From an uncultured Winogradskyella sp. (GTDB taxonomy: Bacteria; Bacteroidota; Bacteroidia; Flavobacteriales; Flavobacteriaceae): DNA of 64,000 bases. Location: positions 1,359,596 to 1,423,595 of the forward strand of contig NZ_CANMCZ010000001.1 of assembly GCF_947496485.1 (NCBI RefSeq), in the 5' to 3' direction. Positions within the stretch are counted from its first letter, which is position 1. Each line of letters opens with the position of its first letter. Positions 26,981-34,619 of this stretch are shown piece after piece. The notes beneath the pieces are model-generated. The model was not told the origin of the DNA, did no database searches, and worked only from the letters and a program-made list of their open reading frames with translations. The translations under genes and the position numbers were made by a program.

Positions 26981-28753
26981 ATGAAAAAAATTGTTTTATT
27001 AGCACTACTTGTTTTGCCTTTTTTAAATTTTGGACAAACTCAAATAGGACCAGACTTTGATGGAATAGGAGATAACGATCGATTAGGACGCAGTATAAGC
27101 TTGTCTTTTGATGGTACAATTATGGCAGTAAGCTCTAGATTTGGTGCAGATGGAACTAGTCGAGGGCAAGTGAAAATTTATGAAAACCAATCAGGAAGTT
27201 GGATGCAAATTGGGCAAAGTATTGATGGAGAAGCAGAAAATGATTTGTCTGGGTCCGCAGTGAGTTTAAATGATAGTGGTGATATTATTGCAATTAGTGC
27301 AATTGGAAATGATGATAATGGTAGTGGGTCTGGACATGTACGAGTATATCAATACAATGGTATCGATGCTTGGACTCAAATAGGACAAGATATTGACGGG
27401 GAAGCAGCGGGAGATCTTTCAGGAGGGAGTATTTCTTTATCGTCAAATGGTACAGTTGTAGCAATTGGTGCAAGATTAAATGAAAATGATAAAGGCCACG
27501 TTCGTGTATATAATTACAATGGCGTTGATGCGTGGACACAAATAGGAGAAGATATTGATGGTATTACTGATTTTGATCAGTTTGGATGGTCTACCAGTCT
27601 ATCCTCTAATGGTAATGTGATAGCAATTGGTGCCCCAAGGAGTTTTTCTACATCTGGGTCTGTTAGAGTATTTAGAAATATTGACGACGACTGGGTTTTA
27701 ATAAGTAGTGGAATTATTAGAGAACAATCTATGGATGAATTTGGATTCTCAGTTAGTTTATCTTCTGATGGAAATATAATAGCCGTTGGAGCTAGACTGA
27801 ATGATGGTAATGGAAGTAATTCTGGTCATGTAAGAATTTTTGAGAATGTAAATGGTTCTGTTTGGAGTCAGGTAGGTCAAGATATTGATGGAGAAGCAGC
27901 AGGAGACCAATCAGGATATTCGGTAAATCTATCATCTGATGGTAATATTGTAGCCATAAGTGCTAGCAGAAATAATGGAGGTGGTACAGTATCTGGACAT
28001 GTACGTTTATATATGTATGATGGAATAAGCTCTTGGACACAAATAGGTGAAGATATAGATGGTGAAAATTCAGGCGACTTTTCAACTACGATTTCTCTAT
28101 CAGGTGATGGAAGTGCTATTGCATACAGTTCAACATTAAATGATGGAAATGGTACTGATGCGGGTCATGTCAGAGTTTATGACCTTAATACTATAATATG
28201 TACCGATTTAACTCTAAACGCAGCAGTAATGCCAACACCACATGATGGAGCGAGTAGCATAGCTCTTGGGACAAATAATTCTATAAATTTTTCATGGGAA
28301 AACGGTACAGATGATATTGTAACTTCTCATGTACTAAATATTGGAACAACAAATCCTCCGATAGAATTTGAATTTGTAAACTTTGTCAATGGAGATGCTT
28401 TAGATAACTTTGCCAATAACACTACTTATTATTGGTCAGTTGACGCTACAAACTGTGCAGGCACTACAATTGGTGATATTTGGAGTTTTACTACAGGTGA
28501 GACATTATCCGTCGATAATAATGAAATTGAGCAAATCAAAGTTTACCCAAATCCAACTACAGATATTTTATATATTAAAACCTCTTTAGAGATAAACCGT
28601 ATTGAAATCTATGATTTATTAGAGAAAAATATCAAAAACTTCACGAAGACAAACAATAGCTCAATTGACATATCTCAACTGAAAGCTGGGGTCTATCTAA
28701 TGAAAGTTAGTTCTAATGATAAATCGAGAACGTTTAAAATCACTAAGCAATAA
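26981..28753 (+). CDS. Seven-bladed propeller protein with T9SS type A sorting domain
   Basis: A 590-residue exported protein. After the signal peptide (to NFGQ, residue 19), residues about 22-400 hold seven repeats of about 55 residues, each running IGxDIDGEAxGDxSG, VSLSSDGNIVAIGA, GHVRVY; this is an FG-GAP-like beta-propeller with the expected seven blades. A fibronectin-like or Ig-like segment follows (about 405-505), then the sorting domain (VYPNPTTDILYIKT near 519, GVYLMKV, ending FKITKQ). It should be secreted through the T9SS and attached to the cell surface. Blades 3 and 6 are almost identical over their first 10 residues, suggesting recent duplication. Divergent from the AraC-type regulator. 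Confidence 0.88.
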   Translation: MKKIVLLALLVLPFLNFGQTQIGPDFDGIGDNDRLGRSISLSFDGTIMAVSSRFGADGTSRGQVKIYENQSGSWMQIGQSIDGEAENDLSGSAVSLNDSGDIIAISAIGNDDNGSGSGHVRVYQYNGIDAWTQIGQDIDGEAAGDLSGGSISLSSNGTVVAIGARLNENDKGHVRVYNYNGVDAWTQIGEDIDGITDFDQFGWSTSLSSNGNVIAIGAPRSFSTSGSVRVFRNIDDDWVLISSGIIREQSMDEFGFSVSLSSDGNIIAVGARLNDGNGSNSGHVRIFENVNGSVWSQVGQDIDGEAAGDQSGYSVNLSSDGNIVAISASRNNGGGTVSGHVRLYMYDGISSWTQIGEDIDGENSGDFSTTISLSGDGSAIAYSSTLNDGNGTDAGHVRVYDLNTIICTDLTLNAAVMPTPHDGASSIALGTNNSINFSWENGTDDIVTSHVLNIGTTNPPIEFEFVNFVNGDALDNFANNTTYYWSVDATNCAGTTIGDIWSFTTGETLSVDNNEIEQIKVYPNPTTDILYIKTSLEINRIEIYDLLEKNIKNFTKTNNSSIDISQLKAGVYLMKVSSNDKSRTFKITKQ

Positions 28754-28777
28754 TAACAAAAAACTAAAACTTCACAC

Positions 28778-29158
28778 ATGAAAAAAATATTCGTAATTAT
28801 TTTATGCATCTTCAGTTTTGTGGTTTATTCTCAAAAGGAGCAAGAGAAAAAAAATCAATATTTTTTTATTCACAACAATACAATTCTTACCGAGAAACAG
28901 GTAAACGAGTACATTTGTAAAGGGCTTGTAAAAAGTATGAAACAAGGAGTTCCAAAAGAAAAGCGAAAAGAATATGAAAAGCTACTTGGTGATGAATTTT
29001 ATAGCATACATGATCATAATATATTGACTATAGTTTTATTTACAAAAGAAGAAGATATTGAAAATGCTATTCCTCCAGATATTTTAGAAATTAGAAATGA
29101 TGACAATATAAAGCCATTAATACTTGAAAAGGGGAGGTATATTCTATTTATCAAATGA
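28778..29158 (+). CDS. Small exported protein of unknown function
   Basis: A 126-residue protein with a signal peptide (to VYSQ, residue 18) and a mature part rich in Lys, Glu and Ile. No family recognised. It starts 25 bases after the propeller gene and has no terminator between them, so the two are probably co-transcribed. Confidence 0.65.
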   Translation: MKKIFVIILCIFSFVVYSQKEQEKKNQYFFIHNNTILTEKQVNEYICKGLVKSMKQGVPKEKRKEYEKLLGDEFYSIHDHNILTIVLFTKEEDIENAIPPDILEIRNDDNIKPLILEKGRYILFIK

Positions 29159-29246
29159 GAGAATGGTAAAACTCAAAAGATTGAAATTAAAGTATAGCAA
29201 AATACTTTTAGATGCTTAAACTACTGTAGCAATTGAAAAAATAAAT

Positions 29247-31073
29247 ATGAATAAATTTGTCACACTTTTAATCATCTTATTACTAACATCTTGTAATAAG
29301 CAGATAGAGCAAAATAACGGTATTTCATTACTTGAAAACCTAACACCACAAATAGACAGTTTAATGCAAATACACAAGCTAACTGGTTTGAGTGTTTCAG
29401 TGATAGAAGATTCCAAAATACTATGGTATAAAGAATACGGTTATAAAGAAAATGGAACTGAAGAATTAATTGACGAAAATACCGCATACTCAACAGCTTC
29501 ACTATCTAAAGCAATTACGGCTACAACTGCTTTAATTCTTGAAGAATCTGGAAAAATAGATATTGATGCACCGGTAAAGAATTACCTTCAAAGATGGCAA
29601 CTTCCCGAGTCAAAATATTTGGAAAAAACAGATGTAACTATACGTCATTTATTATCACATACCGCGGGAACAACACATGACGGTTATGCCGATTTTTATG
29701 GAAATGATATCGTCCCAACCATTGTACAGTGTTTAAATGGTGAATTACTGCCAAGAACCAACGAGCCTATAGATTTTGTTTTTGAACCTGGTACCGACGT
29801 TTTATATAGTGGCGGTGGATTTGTAATTGTTCAATTAGCCATAGAAGATGCGTTGAATAAACCTTTTCAAGATATTGTAGCTGAAACACTTTTTAAACCT
29901 TTGCACATGAAAAATACAACCATGATTCAACCCAATCAAGAGGGGTTTTTAAGCAATGTGGCTAAAGTGCATAATGCTAATCAAGAGGTGATTAGAACAG
30001 GTCTTCCAATTTGTCCTCAATTAGGACCATCTGGTATGTGGAGTAATCCTAAAGATTTAGCATTATTTGCTATTGAAACGCAAAAAGCCTTAAATGCTAA
30101 GCCTACAGAAGTTATCAGCGCAAATGTTGCACAAGAACTATCTAAAATTGTTACTTACAAATATTTAGGTGGAGGAGCCTTAGGTTGGCACCGCACATAT
30201 GCCTTTGGTAATATAGAGTGGTTAACTATCATGGGGCAAAATACAGGAGTTGGTGGTGAGATGAATATATCTATGGAAGGCGGAAAAGGGATTGTAATAC
30301 TGGCTAATGGAGAAAGTCAAAACAGACAATCTGTACTTAATTTTATACGCACACAGGTTATTGAACAGTTGAAGTGGAAAACAGAAATTGAAGCTAAAGC
30401 AATGCCTTTAGATAGAGCATTCATCAATGCTGTCAAAGGGTCTTATCTAGATTTTTTGTTCGGTGATTTTGACAAAACGGTTTCAATTATTGAAGAAAAC
30501 GGACAACTATATATGTCTTCTAATATTATAAAATTATTAACGGGAAGTGAAAAAAATAAAATGACGCATGTAGGAAATCATGTCTTTAAAATAGAAGAAT
30601 ATCCCAACTATGTCGCTTTTACTCAAAATGGCGGAAAGATAGAAGCCATAAAAGTATATCGCAACATTGACGAGGCTGAAGAAAGCAAATGGGTAATACC
30701 TATAGAAACCCTAAAAACTCTGAAAGTACGTATAACGGAGGCGTTTTCTGGTTCCGATTTTGAGGTGTCAAAACAATTGTATTTAGCTATTAAAAGCCAA
30801 GAGGTAAATCACGATTTTTCAAATAGTTTATTAGATGTAGGGGTGCAATTTTATAGTACAAATCAATTAGAAAAAGCCTTACAAATATTCAATTTTAACA
30901 TACAAGAAAATCCAAATAATCCTAACTCTTATCTGGTTCTAGCAGAAGTAAATGAACGGATTGGGAATACTAAAGAAACCATAAAGTATTATGAAAAAAC
31001 ATTAGCCTTAGTTATGGATATAGATGATCGAAAAGAAATTCAATCTAAAATTGAAATGCTGAGTCAAAAATGA
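29247..31073 (+). CDS. Serine hydrolase (beta-lactamase class C/PBP4* family) lipoprotein with C-terminal TPRs
   Basis: A 608-residue protein with lipobox LTSC (about residue 16). The penicillin-binding-like core carries the nucleophile motif SLSK (Ser 85 to Lys 88), the YSGGG box near residue 190 (Tyr of the second motif) and AxTHDGY/HLLSHTAGTTHDG features of the family. Residues about 530-608 form TPR-like repeats (LEKALQIFNFNIQENPNNPNS), an addition commonly seen in Bacteroidetes members. These enzymes hydrolyse peptides or esters rather than confer resistance in most cases. Located in the candidate island. Confidence 0.88.
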   Translation: MNKFVTLLIILLLTSCNKQIEQNNGISLLENLTPQIDSLMQIHKLTGLSVSVIEDSKILWYKEYGYKENGTEELIDENTAYSTASLSKAITATTALILEESGKIDIDAPVKNYLQRWQLPESKYLEKTDVTIRHLLSHTAGTTHDGYADFYGNDIVPTIVQCLNGELLPRTNEPIDFVFEPGTDVLYSGGGFVIVQLAIEDALNKPFQDIVAETLFKPLHMKNTTMIQPNQEGFLSNVAKVHNANQEVIRTGLPICPQLGPSGMWSNPKDLALFAIETQKALNAKPTEVISANVAQELSKIVTYKYLGGGALGWHRTYAFGNIEWLTIMGQNTGVGGEMNISMEGGKGIVILANGESQNRQSVLNFIRTQVIEQLKWKTEIEAKAMPLDRAFINAVKGSYLDFLFGDFDKTVSIIEENGQLYMSSNIIKLLTGSEKNKMTHVGNHVFKIEEYPNYVAFTQNGGKIEAIKVYRNIDEAEESKWVIPIETLKTLKVRITEAFSGSDFEVSKQLYLAIKSQEVNHDFSNSLLDVGVQFYSTNQLEKALQIFNFNIQENPNNPNSYLVLAEVNERIGNTKETIKYYEKTLALVMDIDDRKEIQSKIEMLSQK

Positions 31074-31116
31074 ATCATGAGAATAAAATAAATTATCAAG
31101 TTCCAAGATAGTACTC

Positions 31117-31689
31117 ATGGAAAAAAGTAACATTAAAATACGACGACTAACACTAATTAATTTAGTTTTTATGATAATTCTATTAAACTGTAAATCTGAA
31201 ACGAATCATATGGAAACAGTAGAGTATAATCATAGTTCAGTAGAGCGTTTGTGGAATGATTTTTTAAAAAATAACCCAGATAACAAAATAAAAAACACAC
31301 CTCTATCATTTTATTTTTGTGATAATCAAAAAGATGCTGATGAATGTGCTGAATTGGTTGTTAAAGGAGTTAAAAGAGCAACAGCGACATCCTTATGGTG
31401 GTACGAAAAAAACAATGAACTACTTCCTAAAGTAGGAGACCAGTATATTGTAACTGATTGGAATGGAAATGCAAAAGCGGTCATTGAAACCACCAAAATT
31501 GAAAACGTATCTTATAATAAAATCACAGCTGAGTTTGCTGAAACGGAAGGGGAGGGAGACAAATCTTTAGACTACTGGAAAAAAGTTCATGAAGCTTATT
31601 ATAAAAGAGAAATGGAATCTCATGGAGATGATTTTGATGAAAATATGACTATTGTTTGTGAATACTTCAAGACTATATATTTAAAATAA
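31117..31689 (+). CDS. ASCH domain protein with lipoprotein-like N-terminus
   Basis: From residue about 38 onward the 190-residue product is a typical ASCH protein (LWNDFL, KRATATSLWWYE, VGDQYIVTDWNGNAKAVIETTKIE, FAETEGEGDKSLDYW, then VCEYFKTIY); ASCH is a PUA-like RNA or nucleoside-binding fold that also occurs as an amidohydrolase. The first 31 residues look like a lipoprotein signal (hydrophobic stretch then LLNC). That is strange for a fold that normally works in the cytoplasm. An in-frame ATG at 31210 would give a normal 159-residue cytoplasmic ASCH protein, but I see no better ribosome site there. The stop overlaps the ATG of the next gene (TAATG). Confidence 0.8.
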   Translation: MEKSNIKIRRLTLINLVFMIILLNCKSETNHMETVEYNHSSVERLWNDFLKNNPDNKIKNTPLSFYFCDNQKDADECAELVVKGVKRATATSLWWYEKNNELLPKVGDQYIVTDWNGNAKAVIETTKIENVSYNKITAEFAETEGEGDKSLDYWKKVHEAYYKREMESHGDDFDENMTIVCEYFKTIYLK

Positions 31690-32213
31690 TGAATACAAGT
31701 AACTACATACTAAAAGAAATAGAACAGTCAGATATACATAATATTCATAAGGGACTATCCAATCCTGAAATAACAAAATATTATGATGTTCATTTTTCTA
31801 CATTAGAGGAAACAGAAGAACAAATGAAGTGGTATCGGAACTTAAAAAAAGAAGGTATTGGAATTTGGTGGGGAATTTATGATAAAAAAGATAATCAATT
31901 TTGTGGTGCTGGAGGTTTTAATGGTTTAGACAAAAACAACCAAAAAGCTGAAATTGGCTTATGGCTACTAAAAGAATATTGGGGGAAAGGCATTTTAAAA
32001 GAAGTAATGCCACAACTATTTGAACAAGGTTTTACTGAGCTAAATTTGAATAGAATAGAAGGATATGTTGTAAGTGAAAACACAAAATGTAAAAGTGCTT
32101 TAGAGAAAATTAATTTTAAGTATGAAGGAACGATGAGAGAATGTGAAATTAAGAACGGAGAAAGAATAAACGTTGATTTTTATTCTATTTTAAAAAGTGA
32201 ATGGAGTAATTAA
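31689..32213 (+). CDS. GNAT family N-acetyltransferase (RimJ/RimL type)
   Basis: A 174-residue acetyltransferase: IGLWLLKEYWGKGILKEV (about 96-113) is the acetyl-CoA pyrophosphate-binding motif, and LNLNRIEGYVVSENTKCKSA follows as motif B. Its ATG overlaps the stop of the ASCH gene, so both are translated from one mRNA. The acceptor substrate is unknown; RimJ/RimL-like members acetylate protein N-termini or small molecules. Confidence 0.9.
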   Translation: MNTSNYILKEIEQSDIHNIHKGLSNPEITKYYDVHFSTLEETEEQMKWYRNLKKEGIGIWWGIYDKKDNQFCGAGGFNGLDKNNQKAEIGLWLLKEYWGKGILKEVMPQLFEQGFTELNLNRIEGYVVSENTKCKSALEKINFKYEGTMRECEIKNGERINVDFYSILKSEWSN

Positions 32214-32319
32214 ATTTACATTGTAAATATATATCATAGCAAGTTGTTTATTTTAAAGTTAAGAGTTGATTAATATTATTCGAAGCAGAAGTACTTGTTG
32301 GGATATAAAAAATATTGAC

Positions 32320-32610
32320 ATGAATATTAACTTTAGGGAAAGCTGCAAATTGAAAAATGAATTTGTAAGATTAAGTCCTTTAGAAAGTTATCACTTCGAT
32401 GATTTGCTTGATTTTTCAATCAATGAACATAAATTATGGAAATATAATTTGGGAGGAGCAAATGGTTCTGAAAATTTCAAAAAACACATATCAAGTACTA
32501 TTGAACAACGAAAAAATAAAAAGGAATATTTTTCCATACTACTTGTCTACCTAGGAATTCCTAAGGAATTTCCTCTGGTTGGTTCCTTCATACTTAAAAT
32601 TAATTGCTAA
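32320..32610 (+). pseudogene. Truncated GNAT acetyltransferase, N-terminal half only
   Basis: The 96-residue product from ATG 32320 starts like a RimJ/RimL-type GNAT protein (NEFVRLSPLESYHFDDLLDF, LWKYNL, ENFKKHI, EQRKNKKEY) but then changes to an unrelated hydrophobic tail and stops before the acetyl-CoA-binding motif. No frame downstream restores it. A longer frame opens at TTG 32266. I read it as a decayed copy inside the island. Confidence 0.55.
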
Positions 32611-32666
32611 AACAATCAATAAACTAAAGAAACACATTAGCTACAAACTAAATAAAGCAAATAGAA

Positions 32667-32930
32667 ATGAAAAACAATGATATAGATAATAAAACAACTG
32701 AAAAACTCGAGGGTCAATTAAAAGGAATTAAAATCATAACTGGAGCATTGATTGGGGTTTTGACTATGCTATTGATTGTCTCAGTTTATGGATTAGTAAC
32801 TAAAGAAAACAACGCGACATTTATTGCATTAATAGCTGTTGCAATTTCTTGTAGCGGGATTCTTCCTTCACAATTTATCAATATGAAGAAAATTAAAACA
32901 GAACTAAATTCCAGAAAAGAAAATAACTAA
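32667..32930 (+). CDS. Small two-helix membrane protein
   Basis: An 87-residue protein with charged ends and two hydrophobic helices (about 25-45 and 52-72). It resembles small flavobacterial membrane proteins that databases label, without good reason, as redox-active disulfide protein 2; the single Cys here gives no support for a redox role. Function unknown. Confidence 0.65.
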   Translation: MKNNDIDNKTTEKLEGQLKGIKIITGALIGVLTMLLIVSVYGLVTKENNATFIALIAVAISCSGILPSQFINMKKIKTELNSRKENN

Positions 32931-33058
32931 TAAAACTTAAAACTTTGGATTATGTTTACCTGAAGAGTTATCACGTATTTTCGGTCACACTTTTCATATA
33001 CGGAAACGTTGGTATCCATTGAGCAGCTAACTAAAAAAACAACATTGAATTAAAAGAT

Positions 33059-33250
33059 ATGAATAAAAAAACTTTTTTTTCATCGGAGCAATATTATCTC
33101 TTATAATTTTTATTGGATGTCTTGGAGAAATAGAACCGAAAACATTATTTGGATATTCTGTTAGTATTTGGTTTTTTTAGAGCCTTTTGGTTATTAAATG
33201 CTTTCATTATAGTTAAGGCATATCTTACTGTTAAAAAAAATGGATACTAA
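33059..33250 (+). pseudogene. Small membrane protein gene broken by two compensating T-run indels
   Basis: The ATG at 33059 reads only 15 codons before a stop. Adding one T to the eight-T run at 33073-33080 and removing one T from the seven-T run near 33172-33178 gives a continuous 63-residue protein. It starts MNKKTFFFIGAI, has two hydrophobic helices separated by CLGEIEPKT, and ends NGY before TAA at 33248-33250. The restored frame is coherent over its whole length, so a real gene recently broken, or two base-calling errors, is more likely than chance. Confidence 0.45.
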
Positions 33251-33374
33251 CTAGAATGAAATTTTAATTTCGACTTATTTCCTGAATTGCAAAATGAATT
33301 TATAAGAAAGAAGCTGAATGTGGTAAACAATCAAGTTTTGGAATTACTAACTCAATCGGAATTGAAAATTTCGT

Positions 33375-33405
33375 AATACTCTTTATTACTGTAATCAAGA
33401 GTATT
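33375..33405. repeat. 9-bp inverted repeat abutting the right tRNA-tail copy
   Basis: AATACTCTT (33375-33383) and AAGAGTATT (33397-33405) are perfect inverted arms separated by 13 bases, and the second arm ends exactly where the 14-bp tRNA repeat begins. This could be a recombinase-binding site next to the crossover core. Confidence 0.45.
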
Positions 33406-33419
33406 CCAAGTGGGACCAC
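33406..33419 (+). repeat. Right copy of 14-bp tRNA-tail direct repeat, putative attachment site
   Basis: CCAAGTGGGACCAC, identical to 24505-24518. The bases on either side do not match the tRNA region and no cloverleaf can be formed here, so it is a fragment rather than a second tRNA. Confidence 0.6.
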
Positions 33420-33425
33420 AAAATT

Positions 33426-33461
33426 GAGCCGCTTCAATAGCTTAGGGCGGTTTTTGTTTTT
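33426..33461 (+). terminator. Terminator-like hairpin after the right repeat
   Basis: GAGCCGC pairs with GCGGTTT (with two G-T pairs), followed by interrupted T runs. It is placed where the original terminator of the tRNA gene would be before island insertion. From here to 33748 I see no other feature. Confidence 0.4.
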
Positions 33462-33748
33462 AATACTGTTTACGAAGTAGAGTTTAAATCTCAATTAATT
33501 TTAAAAGTACTGAACCTTAAACGTTTATTTTAGGTTTTGGACGTTTGAAATGCCCTTAGAATTGAATTAATATTATATTTATGTTAAGCATTAGAGCTAA
33601 ATTGTAAGAATCTTCCCTGTTGTTACTGCATTTTCAGCGCTTTGTCGATAAAATTTACCTTTTAAAGATGTTTTTTACTCTATTTAATTTTGTTGGGTCA
33701 TTTTTTTTTATACATTTACACCTTAATTATAGAATACTGAAGAAAAAT

Positions 33749-33934
33749 ATGTTAGCCTCAATCGCACTTTTTTTTGCAGGTTTCGCATCTATGGCTCAGG
33801 GAGCTACACCTCCTCCGCCAATGCCGCCTCCACCTCCAGGACTTCCTATCGATGGTGGTATTGTTGCTTTATTTTTTATTGCTTTAGTTTTTGGCATCTA
33901 CAAAAGCAATAAAATTTCAAAAAAAGTAGCTTAA
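33749..33934 (+). CDS. Small proline-rich membrane protein with PID-CTERM-like tail
   Basis: A 61-residue protein from the ATG at 33749 (preceded by GAAGAAA): signal peptide MLASIALFFAGFASMAQG, a proline block (TPPPPMPPPPPG), the motif LPIDGG, a hydrophobic helix (about residues 35-52) and a basic tail SNKISKK. Such short flavobacterial proteins match the plan of predicted sorting signals (I recall a family named PID-CTERM) in which a motif, helix and basic tail are cleaved after export. An upstream TTG-type extension to 33620 is rejected because it would precede the signal peptide. Overlaps the ribE stop by four bases. Confidence 0.7.
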   Translation: MLASIALFFAGFASMAQGATPPPPMPPPPPGLPIDGGIVALFFIALVFGIYKSNKISKKVA

Positions 33935-34521
33935 TATCTTAGATCATTAAGTCGTTTTACATATTTCCCAATAACATCAAACTCTAGATTTACAGAATCT
34001 CCAACTTTCAAGTTTTTAAAAGTTGTGTGGTTATAAGTGTATGGTATTATAGCTACAGAAAAACTATTTGTTTTTGAATTGACAACTGTTAGGCTCACTC
34101 CGTTTATAGTAATAGAACCTTTTTCGATAGTAATATTATTTAGATTTTTATCGTATTCAAAAGTATAAACCCAACTCCCATTTTCTTCCAAAATATTAAT
34201 ACACTTTGCTGTTTGGTCTACATGTCCTTGGACAATATGACCATCTAAACGATCTCCAAGTTTCATAGCACGTTCTATATTTACAGAATCATTTTTGGAC
34301 AGCAACCCTAGGTTTGTTTTATCTAATGTTTCCTGTATGGCAGTAACAGTATAAATTTCCCCGTCTATACTTACTACGGTTAAACAGACTCCATTGTGTG
34401 CCACACTCTGATCTATTTTAAGTTCGTTAGTGATATTTGTACTAACAGAAATATGAATATTCCCTCCATCTTTTACAATATTTTTTATAATTCCTAAGTC
34501 TTCAATAATGCCAGTAAACAT
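33931..34521 (-). CDS. ribE: Riboflavin synthase, alpha chain
   Basis: A 196-residue enzyme that dismutates two molecules of 6,7-dimethyl-8-ribityllumazine into riboflavin. The two lumazine-binding repeats are visible: MFTGIIEDLGIIKNI with NGVCLTVV in the first half and HIVQGHVDQTAKC with NGVSLTVV in the second. Length is normal. It stands alone, away from other rib genes. Confidence 0.96.
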   Translation of the reverse strand: MFTGIIEDLGIIKNIVKDGGNIHISVSTNITNELKIDQSVAHNGVCLTVVSIDGEIYTVTAIQETLDKTNLGLLSKNDSVNIERAMKLGDRLDGHIVQGHVDQTAKCINILEENGSWVYTFEYDKNLNNITIEKGSITINGVSLTVVNSKTNSFSVAIIPYTYNHTTFKNLKVGDSVNLEFDVIGKYVKRLNDLRY

Positions 34522-34554
34522 AAATTGTGCTTTATTTGGTTAAATTTGTAATTG

Positions 34555-34562
34555 CAAAGTTA
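34555..34562 (-). promoter_or_regulatory. -7 promoter element for ribE
   Basis: Minus-strand TAACTTTG followed by CA matches TAnnTTTG, 34 bases before the ribE ATG. No clear -33 element. Confidence 0.4.
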
Positions 34563-34619
34563 AATACATAATATAACTGATTTGTCATTTTTGATAAAAA
34601 AATAGGATAAGGTTTAAGT

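Larger units (their letters stand above)
24519..33419. mobile_element. Candidate genomic island inserted at the CAT tRNA gene (no integrase seen)
   Basis: The interval between the tRNA 3' end and the repeated 14-bp tRNA tail is 8.9 kb. Its content is accessory: AraC-type regulator, propeller T9SS protein, small exported protein, serine hydrolase, ASCH protein, GNAT acetyltransferase and small membrane proteins. It also holds three apparent relics (a HYR-like fragment, a truncated GNAT gene and a frameshifted small membrane gene). Sequence after 33419 has its own terminator-like hairpin, as expected for the displaced original downstream region of the tRNA. No integrase or mobilisation gene is present, so it is either decayed or was mobilised in trans. 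The boundaries are inferred from the repeat alone. Confidence 0.5.

Noticed and set aside
32990-33040. Integron attC-like site (AACGTTGG region) between small accessory genes
   Set aside because: The bases after GTT do not fit the GTTRRRY core and no paired RYYYAAC arm or integron integrase is visible.
33406-33419. Second tRNA gene at the right repeat
   Set aside because: Only 14 bases match; no D arm, anticodon arm or acceptor 5' strand is present upstream.
24519-33419. Integrase, relaxase, transposase or phage structural genes in the island
   Set aside because: All frames in the interval were read; none shows tyrosine or serine recombinase motifs, DDE motifs or phage proteins.
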